In this document: positions 46,916-64,000 of the stretch, in pieces
How positions within the stretch are numbered: position 1 is the first letter of the stretch
Layout of the letters: every line of letters begins with the position of its first letter
The notes under the pieces: model-generated
Database searches by the model: none
Seen by the model: only the letters and a program-made list of their open reading frames with translations
What the model was told of the DNA's origin: nothing
Made by a program: the position numbers and the translations under genes
Source of the DNA: Pelobates cultripes
Taxonomy: Eukaryota > Chordata > Amphibia > Anura > Pelobatidae
NCBI GenBank assembly: GCA_933207985.1
Contig: OW240916.1
Coordinates: 263,622,531-263,686,530 of the forward strand
Direction of reading: 5' to 3'
DNA: 64,000 nucleotides

Positions 46916-47050
46916 CACGGATAGGCAACCTTCGGTACTCCATATGTTGTGACTACATCCCCCATAATACTTTTACACACATAATGCTGGCAAAGCATCA
47001 TGGGATGTGTAGTCCAAAACATCTGAAGCGCCAAGGGTTGCCTATGCCTG
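46916..47050. mobile_element. 135-bp foldback hAT MITE
   Basis: Ends CACGGATAGGCAACCTT and AGGGTTGCCTATGCCTG are inverted. An exact 8-bp duplication TTCTAGAG flanks it (46908-46915 and 47051-47058). Confidence 0.85.
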
Positions 47051-47058
47051 TTCTAGAG

Positions 47059-48150
47059 CTAGATTCTTTATGATTACTTGTGACAACTGAACAGCAATTT
47101 CCCTCTGACGTCTCAGGGAACATTTCTTCACATTCATAACCTTATTTCCAATCAGAGAATCCAGCCGCCAGTCTGTTGTGTGTTTATAATACCATTTCAG
47201 TTCATTTAAATCTAACGTTATTGTACTATTTATATTTTGCTATTGTTATTATTATAATATTGAAATATACGATACATAGGTAAAATACCCTATACTAGGG
47301 TGGCCTTTTCAGAACCTCCTGAAGGCTTAGCAAACACTACTGACACTTCAACAATTTAGCAATTGTGCTTTTTTTTTCTTTTCTTTTTTTTTTATTATTA
47401 TTTTTAATACCATGGCCAAATTGCTGGAATTGATGCTTTAATTAAGCATTTAGAGTTTCAGATGGAAAGGATACATTCCAAAGTGGATGTTCCGTTCATA
47501 TCATTTTATTCCAGATTAAGGAATACATTATGTACCAAATCATCTCACAGTGTGTACATTATTGCTATTGGCTTCCAGTCTATATTTTACTGGGTTTGCC
47601 ATAAAGTAACAGTTGGAAGTAAAACTCAATCAGTAGTCAGAGTGCCTTTTTATAGCATGTGTATACAACTATTTCCATGTTTCTCTGCTTGCTCATATTA
47701 ATAATAATATGACAACATTTAAAAAATATATATATTTAATGGATGATTGGCAAAACATACTCCACAAAAGATAACATAAGAAACTTAGAGATGTACAGGG
47801 ATTACAGAAACTGTAGGCTATTCCTATGCTTGTAAATTTAACAGGATGGTTGTTCAAGGTCATGGGAAGGTTCTTAGACAGCTGTGTACACCCCTGCCTA
47901 TTGGCACAGAAGCAGTGGTGTATTAAGGTTTACCACATATGGAAATATTTTCTTGAATTCTGAAAAAGCAGGACCCCTTAGAGGTAACCTGGAACAGTGG
48001 GGCCCAGCTCCTGCATCCATTAACTTATTGTGATGGTGTCTTTAGGTCCCGACATGATGCATTCATTCAATTCATTTGGCCACATCTGAATTCTACTTGC
48101 AGCTACATAGCGATATTTATGTACTTGCCAACAGAATGTGAAACGCATAT
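47059..48150. other. Intergenic DNA, nothing recognised
   Basis: AT-rich, with T/C-rich tracts at 47370-47405. No gene seen. Confidence 0.45.
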
Positions 48151-48328
48151 AGGGTTATTTACTAAAGTGAGAATTGTCATAAATTCGAAGTGAATGGGTC
48201 AATTTCAAATTTAATTCTAAACTAGTTAGAAAAAATCGGGGCCAGCTGTTTTGGTGTAAAATTTGATATTTACTTTGAATTTTCTTTTAATTCCCACAAC
48301 TTCCAGTTTCCATTATAGTAAATCATCC
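48151..48328. mobile_element. Small MITE (family B)
   Basis: Starts 'agggttatttactaaagtg' and ends 'attatagtaaatcatcc'; related to 37733-37900 and 63206-63344. Confidence 0.55.
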
Positions 48329-49263
48329 TGATAGATATTTGGAAAATCATGGTCAAGGTAGCAACTCTAAATTAATCAGGTACAGTGATACTCCACCAAC
48401 ATTTTGTGCCACTGTTAAGACCCCAGTGTGTGCCCTGGCCTAAGTATTTCTAACGCTACCCATACTTGCAATTAGACCTACATTAGACCAGCACTGTGTA
48501 TGTGTGTTTCAGCAACGCATGAAAATATAGCACTTGTGAGGTATGTTCGGAAAGTGAATATATTAGGTCGTCCATGGAGTCTCATTTTCATGTTGAAGAA
48601 CAAACTACACAGATTATGCTATACATTTTTTTTGTATGTGGCTTCCTGTGTCCTAAGTCTTTTTTTGTAGCTCTCAATATTGTCTTGCAAAGAGGCTGAG
48701 GATGTAACACAGAGTAAAAGGGGTATATTTGTTAATTGCTTCCCTGGAAAAATATAATTGCTACTATTCCCGGCCTGGCATATATAAACAGTTGGACAAT
48801 GTATTTTTGTAAAGTAGACATTGGGTTGATAAGAGCTCAGTGAATTGCAGTGGCCTGCTAGTTCCCTGGATGTACCGTACTGTGTACTAGTTCCCTTGTT
48901 AAAACTTAAATTAGCCCAGAGATTTATGTTCCTTGCCAGTAAATGGTGTCATAAATCACAAAGAAAATGCAAATCAAGAGAGAGCTCACGCTGTTTCTTA
49001 TAATGCTGGTTGCGAAAAGCTGTAGCCGTGTCTGTGCTAGCAGCAACTATAGAAACTGTATTACTTCTACATTTTCACAATTTTTCTAGTAAATGGGATT
49101 GTGTGGCAATAGCTTCTTTTTTCCCCACCATAAATTACAACATTGATGTTTTTTTTCCCAAACTAAGAATTGAACTGAAAATTATAGGCCAAAGTAACTG
49201 AAATATAAAAGAAACTGGCCTTGTCAATTCTCCACAAACTAAATTTTTAAATTAGTATTATGC
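48329..49263. other. Intergenic DNA, nothing recognised
   Basis: No supported feature. Confidence 0.4.
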
Positions 49264-49690
49264 TCAGTAATAATAATAATAAATATTATTATTAAATTAT
49301 TTATATAGTGCCAGCAATTTCTGTAGTGTTGTACAATGGGTGGACTAACAGACACGTAATTGTAACCAGGCAGTTGGACGCACAGGAATAGAGGGGTTGA
49401 GGGCCCTGCTCAAAGAGCTTACATTCTAAAGGGAGTGGGGTATAGTGACACAAAGGGTATTAGTAGGGGTAACAAAGTAGATTGCTAGAAAAGTATTCAC
49501 TGAGGTCTTAGTAGGTTATTTTTGACAGTTGTAGGAGAAGAGTCATGGGGGGGAGGGAATGAAAACAATTTCATTGATACACTTTCCTGAAGAAGTGAGT
49601 TTTCAATGATTTTTTTTAAGGAATGGAAACTGGGTAAAAAAGTGTAACGGAGACGGGAAGGGAGTTCCACATTAAAGGTGCAGCCCTGGA
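49264..49690 (-). repeat. L2-like LINE/SINE 3' end, longest copy
   Basis: A (TAA)n/(ATT)n tract, then 'atatagtgccagcaatttc', 'tgttgtacaatgggtgg', 'ctgctcaaagagcttacatt' and 'gggagttccacattaaagg', in the orientation opposite to 5316-5465. No reverse transcriptase is preserved. Confidence 0.6.
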
Positions 49691-49703
49691 GAAGTCTTGA
49701 AGC

Positions 49704-49803
49704 GAGCATCAAAAACATGCAATTCCTGGGTAGTGCAGGATACTTTAGGAAATTTATACCACACTATAGTATCCTGGCCAAACCTTTTTTTGTATTAAAT
49801 TGT
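49704..49803 (+). pseudogene. Ty3/gypsy-type pol fragment
   Basis: About 30 codons read MQFLGSAGYFRKFIPHYS and then ILAKPF, the FLGxxxYYRRFIPxFSxIAKPL block just after the RT palm in Ty3/gypsy or related LTR-element pol. It is directly joined to the L2-like repeat on its left. No other pol domain or LTR is visible nearby. Confidence 0.7.
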
Positions 49804-52125
49804 CTGATTTTTCCCCCTAGTATTAATCAGAGTAAAGGCCAAAATTGGAACATCTTGCCACTTGAAGATTTATAGAAACAGTCATAGTTGGTTAACATGA
49901 TCAAATGTCATCTCTGTTAGAGCACACACACCCCTTATGGGATTCCTGACATATTATAAAGCAATATGTGTCCTTCTGATATACCCCTGACTTTTTCACT
50001 ATACTTTGCAACTTTTCACATCCACTTTTGTGGAAAACTCTTACGCGCATGAAAAAGCACCCTGAAAAATAGGTGGGCCATCCTTAATGGGGTTAAATGT
50101 TCCAGAAATTATCAGTCTCGCTTCTAAAATATATATTTTTTTGGCAAAGAGCAGAATGTGGAGTGTTTATTACATGTTGTCTATCAGTGTGTCAGTTGTA
50201 AAGCACAAATTATCTTATATTGCATGGTTTATAGTGAATTAATTAAAACTTATAACAAACACTGTAAAAAAGACTCCACTGGACGAATTGGAATAACACA
50301 AGCTGTTGATTGACAGAAAGATGAAATATTTAAGTAATATACAGTATTAATAGTAAATAGTCAGCAACCATCCAAATATCCTAAGGTGCTTTGTGTTATG
50401 TAATGATGAAATTAATCAAACATTAAACAGCGTGCTGGTTTTTGATTGGTTGCTTGGTTTAAATCACCTGACTTTTGACTCACCTCCTGTATGTTATAAT
50501 TAAAAACAAATTAAACCTCGCTAACCTTTAAAAAAAAAAAAAGAAAGTTGCTGAGCATTTTCACTACACTGCAAATATTAGCACACGTGTACGGGTATTT
50601 TGTATAAAAAAAAATGTGACATTTTCACTACACAATATAGCAGAGACAATAAAGCTAGTGCAGTTATTCATTTAGTGTACAGCAGCAATAATGATGAAAT
50701 ATAATTGCCATCCCTGATAACCTCTTAGTTTGTGAAAGTTGCCTGCAACGCATTGCCTTTTAGGAGAAAAAAAAGTGAATTTATTTATAAAATAGTTTTA
50801 CCAGGAAGGATACATTGAGATTTCTCTCATTTTCAAATGTCCTGAAAAATTATGGCTATTGTGGCACTTTCTGATTTATCAGTTAACTTTAAATTTCTAT
50901 ATGAAATATTAAATTGTGATCTATGTAGAGGTTTGCTCCGCTGTTTAGATATGTCTGCACCAACATGACACTTGATTTGGAATTTCCATATTATTGGATC
51001 AGTACTCTTTTAGGATTTTACTTTGCCTTCACAATGGTGGTGATTACCATATTTGACATCACTGAATACCTTGCAAATGGTGTTTTATAATACAGAGGAT
51101 AAATAATGGTAATGTATGTATCATGGGAAATAAATTCAATTGAGGGATTCTGCACATCATGATAAACCACAAGACCAAAGATCTAGTCTAGTGTTTTACA
51201 AATGTTGCCAGAAATCAAGGATGCCATTATTTTTCCCAATAAATAGTTGTGTATGTTTTATAGCAGGGCTCGTAATTTCAAAACAGCACTAGCCAGGCCT
51301 TAAAAGTAACTCACCAGTGCAAGCCTGGAGGGTCCATGACACATAGATAGAATTTATACTCTCCAGGGCTAAACTTGAAATTGTTTAAAATAATTACTGA
51401 AAACCCACTGAGTGATCTTTTCTTTGTCTAATTAGATATCTCTCTATAAATCTTCCTATAATTTACTGCTATTGTTTTCAATTTAAACCTGCAGCATTCT
51501 AAATATACTTGGCATTGATTTGCAGAGGACCCAAGCTGCCCATGTGTCCCCGTCTGAGTTCAGTTACAGAATCAGTTAAAATGAAGGCGAGATAATTTAG
51601 AGAATTGATTTTTCCCGCAGATGTGACAAATGTGACATTGATGAGTTAGGTAGCGATTCGCTTAGTTATTCAAAAATCATTTGAGTGATGTGCAGTTAAG
51701 GAACCAAATTTCAGTTTTTTTTTAGCATGTATATGTTGCAAGCACAAGCTGGGTTTGAACTTTTAATTTTCCTTTTACATAAACTGTCTCAGTAACATGG
51801 ATTTGTTTTACTGTGTGAGACCTGTTAACATTGTAGTCTAGAAGCTGGCTATGTATAAGCATTATTCATATGCTAGAGTAGTAGCTAGTTGGCCGCCTTA
51901 GAATTGATCTGTGCTAACATTGCATAATATTAATGACTATGCTTTGCAATGCATTGCAGGCACTTTCGGTACTGAAGAGGTTAAAGCTCAAGTGGAGAAG
52001 CTGAGCCTGATAGGGGAAACCTGAAGTCCATCTGTCCTGTGATGCAAGAATTTTAGACACTGCCCTTTTGTTTAGCAATACAGATTTTGTTTTTCCAGCA
52101 GTGAAAAGTAATGTTTGATTGAAAT

Positions 52126-52129
<4 letters not shown>
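49804..52129. other. AT-rich intergenic DNA, nothing recognised
   Basis: No gene, RNA or clear mobile element. A-tracts at 50529-50545 and 50608-50616. Confidence 0.45.
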
Positions 52130-52171
<42 letters not shown>

Positions 52172-52313
52172 TATATATATATATACATATACACACATAC
52201 ACACACACATTATATATATATATATATATATACACATACACACACAATATATATATATACACATACACACACACACACACACAATATATATATATATACA
52301 CATACACACACAC

Positions 52314-52344
<31 letters not shown>
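52127..52344. repeat. Compound (TA)n/(CA)n microsatellite
   Basis: Five alternating blocks of TATATA and CACACA. Mirror-image open frames on both strands come from the repeat. Confidence 0.97.
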
Positions 52345-52346
<2 letters not shown>

Positions 52347-54250
52347 TCAGTGAAAGTGCCCAAGGACACTGCTTGGTGTATGTTTTTGTTTAGGCTCTAA
52401 ATCTTTAACTGGTAGGCTGGATTCTATTTAAAAACAGGGCAACGCAATGAAGGCTTGGGGTCATACAGAGTCCTGTCCCTCGAATGGACACTCTTAGAAT
52501 AGGCTAATGTCAGATTGGACATTTTGTGCAAAAAGTTTCACATGCCTATTCAATAATAGACTGAAGGAGACAGAGATGGGAAGATCACTTTGAAGGTTAA
52601 AATACTGTTAAAAATAATTGTAAACATTTTTAGTTTTCAATTTTTTTTATTAATCATTTAACTTTTGCATGGGGAAGATAAATTATTTTAGGTACACAGT
52701 ACACTTTAACCGGGGATGCTATTACAAACACTGAGAATCTTATTTTGGTTTTATTTGTAAAAAGTGTGTTTATAAAGAGTTTTAAATAGGCTTTATACAC
52801 ATAAAAAGCACAACTGTAACTTTATTTTCACAATGTGATTTTTCTTGTATATTATATATATAATGCCAAGGGTAAGGTTGTTTGCTAATCTTGTGCAATG
52901 AAGGAGTCAGACAAGTCCAAAGTTTGAGAATTAATTTATATATCTTGTGGAATACAGCAGTTACATTCACCCCCTCCTCCCCCCCTTTTAGGACAGTTAT
53001 AGCATTTGTTACATCTGGCAGTAATCATTCTAAACGTGTGCGGATGGAAATAACAGTTGTGTATTAATTTACCTTTATTACCATCTTTAATTTTGTACCC
53101 AGAACACATTGTTGATTTCTAAAGGAGGAAGGCCATATAAACATACTGTATAGGTATATTAACATATACCACTATAGAATATTGTACTGGCTATGGTGCT
53201 AGATGGCCGTGGAATCACTGCAGTCCCTTGGTTTTATTATCGAACATTTTTCAAGTGGTTTGACAAAACCTGGATAATTCTTCATCAAACTCTGCTGTTG
53301 TTTCACTTCACTACCTGTCCAGATAAATTATATTAGACAAGCATGCATTTGCTGTGCCAATTCGGTGTGCATAGAGGACAGCGGAGATTCACTGTTGTGA
53401 AACCTATTCTCCAGTGCTCACTTTAGAATATATGGACAGATGACAAGGAAGTGAAACCTCTTCATTATGACCTCAACAGCAGAGAGGGTAGGTGGAAAGT
53501 GCAAAGGATATCTAAAAAAAAAAAAATATACAAGTTCTCTCATTGATGATCATCACAGTCTGGATTACAAAGGTTAATAAATGGATGTTTTGCACTGTGG
53601 ATCAGATTCATACTTTTATGGACACTAATGTATATAAAGTGTGCATATATCTATTAACACATGAATTTAAACTTCCACTTTTAGTACTGTTGTTTTTAAT
53701 GTTTTTGCATGATCATGATCGCGTGTGGTTATTATACAATGTTAAATATTTAAAATAGTGTATTGTGTTATTTTTGCATTTCACCTATATAGACAAAGTT
53801 TTCTGCACTGCTTGGAAAATGCCCACAGTAATGAGGTGTGCCGTTTTTCTATGGGATTTGTATTGAACGCCTTGTGATAATTTTTTTCTCGAATGGTAAT
53901 GTTGCATAAATTATTTTATTATACAGCCTGTCACTATTGCATTATTTTCTCAATCACACATGGTTAACAGTAGCTGCATGGGGCAATCTCAGGCTAAATA
54001 TTAGTCTGATTATTTGGTCACATGAAATGTAATGTGTTTTGTGTTCAGCGGATGTTCCTGTTTCACAAACGAATGCAATTCTTAAAATTCCCCAACTATG
54101 CTTTAGTCTACGATTTGCATGTCAGATTTCAATTCGCTGCATTTGAAGTCTATTAAAAAAATAAAATAAAAATTCCCTCGAAACAACCTTGAAGAAAAAT
54201 TTCCCCAACGTTCCTCAAGGAAACAATTTTTTTAAACAAAAAAACGCCAA
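52345..54250. other. Intergenic DNA between the convergent genes, nothing recognised
   Basis: AT-rich; short frames only. A hairpin 'tataggtatattaacatatacc' lies near 53150-53170. Confidence 0.4.
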
Positions 54251-54266
54251 ACATTTTTAAAGTTGT

Positions 54267-55433
54267 TTTATTATTTGCAACGATCTTTATTTCTTCACAT
54301 GAGAAGAAGTCACATAACAGTTTTGTTCTATGTTCATTCACCTCTCATGTGACCATCAATTGCCTTTATAACATTACACTTGTGTACTGCACATGAAATC
54401 GTTTTAAACACGGGAAGAAGACAGCTCATATATTATACAAAAACAGGTCAAGTACACAACTGAAGTACAATTAAATTGCAAGTTAACCCCTTAATGACCA
54501 CTGATATGCCAGGCATGTCATGACATAAAAGCATTCTAACTCGTTTCCTTAAGAGGTTAAAGTAACAATGTTGTACCCAATTATACAGGTACTTCTTATG
54601 ACAGACTTATGTATGCAATATGGGTTGTTTTAAGTTATCAGCCCATAGCAAATTAAACGGTTGTCTAAAATTCACTTAATTACATTTTTTTTAATATTTA
54701 TATGCATTTTACACAGATCAGATTACAAAAACAAAATTATATAGAAAATCTACAGGACTCTACATTTTTACAAGCAATTTGGGCCTATGCCCATAAACAT
54801 AGCACCAATGTGATCTTAAAAGCTTTAGGATGGTGAATTCCAATAACTCTGTACACACCAATCCATCAGATTTGCACACGGATCAAGGCAATCATGTCAT
54901 AAAGAAATAAATACAGTGTGAGTTACAAGGTTTGCATCCGATTGATGATCTACAAAATCCTGTACACTTTCTGGTTTGTAAAAAAAAGCAAACAAACAGA
55001 TCTCCAGCCCCCCCCCCACCCCCTCACCTCAGACCATAAGGTGCTTTCACAAGTACAAGTCAGAGGCATTCATGCGGCCGCCTCTGCGGTGGAATGCTGA
55101 CAAGATACAATCCAACTTACAGAGTTATTTAAGCACAGCAAAGTAAATGTTGGTAATGGACTACCAAACATCTTTACTGACACGAGAAAATAATGTAAAC
55201 AGTGAGTCCTTGCAATTAAAACAAGCTAATATACCTCACTGTCCCTTTTCAGAACAAATGCAGACAGATGCAACTGGGACCCTATAGCCATTTATATTTA
55301 CATGTCAATCCTGTTCTATAACTGTTACAGATTACTTAGTGCTGCACTTATTTAAATAAAAATTCTTATAGTTGAAATGCTGTACTGAACGAGTGGATGT
55401 CAATGAGCAGTGCTTCGCACTTCTAGAGGTAGG
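54267..55433 (-). terminator. HMGCS1: Candidate HMGCS1 3' UTR and poly(A) signals
   Basis: Minus-strand AATAAA (TTTATT on plus) occurs at 54286-54291 and 54267-54272, which would give a 3' UTR of about 1.15 kb. The end point is inference. The MITE at 54483-54560 would then be part of the transcript. Confidence 0.3.
54483..54560. mobile_element. Palindromic MITE, TTAA-bounded, diverged copy
   Basis: TTAACCCCTTAATGACC at the left and TTTCCTTAAGAGGTTAA at the right; the same family as 715-794 and 29671-29748. Confidence 0.6.
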
Positions 55434-63823
<8,390 letters not shown>

Positions 63824-63833
63824 GGTGACTAAC

Positions 63834-64000
63834 CTAAATAAATGGAAAAGGGGAAGAATGTCACTATACAAGACAGGTTATCAAAAGGCAGCAACAACTA
63901 ATGATGATAAATTTGCTGATACAGTTGTAATAGCTTTCAAACTACTCTCTAAGCATGAGTGGTGAAACATGCACTTTATATTCAGAATAATTTCTTGTAG
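63834..64000 (-). other. HMGCS1: HMGCS1 5' intron, cut by the window edge
   Basis: Sequence upstream of the first coding exon ends in TTTATTTAG on the minus strand. The promoter is not in the window. Confidence 0.75.

Noticed and set aside
47462..47701. 79-codon frame between NIM1K and HMGCS1
   Set aside because: No homology-like features and no plausible gene context.
52053..52400. Open frames of Y/I/C/V or T/H residues
   Set aside because: Compound TA/CA microsatellite.

Overview
The window reads as nuclear DNA of a vertebrate, most likely a frog. Two genes with clean splice sites encode vertebrate-type proteins. The intergenic DNA is AT-rich and full of DNA transposons (hAT, Tc1-like, TTAA-flanked miniatures), a DIRS tyrosine-recombinase retrotransposon, L1-type LINE fragments and long CA/TG and TA arrays, a mix typical of amphibians. 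I cannot name the species. There is no sign of bacterial or viral origin.

Layout. 1-42.3 kb holds no host gene I can support. It contains a hAT element (3572-5307) inside an older L2-like repeat; a 5'-truncated L1-type LINE (about 6290-9571); a foldback element (11101-11482); a CCAAT-box array leading into a candidate solo LTR (13677-14407); a Tc1 element (16055-19464) carrying a nested hAT (16079-17937); a DIRS retrotransposon (about 20624-27165) whose left terminal repeat is split by another hAT-like element (20706-21822); and a second Tc1-like element (34968-37431) carrying an L1-type fragment. Many small inverted-repeat elements lie between them.

42.3-46 kb, plus strand: NIM1K, an AMPK-related Ser/Thr kinase, in three coding exons (42924-43224, 44720-44988, 45287-46036) giving 439 residues with all catalytic motifs. 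55.4-63.8 kb, minus strand: HMGCS1, cytosolic HMG-CoA synthase, in nine coding exons giving exactly 520 residues with Glu95, Cys129 and His264 in place. Its promoter and first non-coding exon lie beyond the right edge. The two genes are convergent, as I recall them to be on human chromosome 5p12. They have no direct biochemical partnership: NIM1K is a signalling kinase and HMGCS1 feeds the mevalonate/cholesterol pathway.

The transposon genes (L1-type RT, two Tc1 transposases, DIRS gag/RT-RNase H/recombinase) all carry stops, frameshifts or deletions and are treated as pseudogenes. I found no convincing new biological system. The most unusual material is structural: nested insertions with exact target-site duplications, two different hAT elements sharing one internal module with a 210-bp palindrome, and a (TA)n array filling almost half of a 229-bp HMGCS1 intron.
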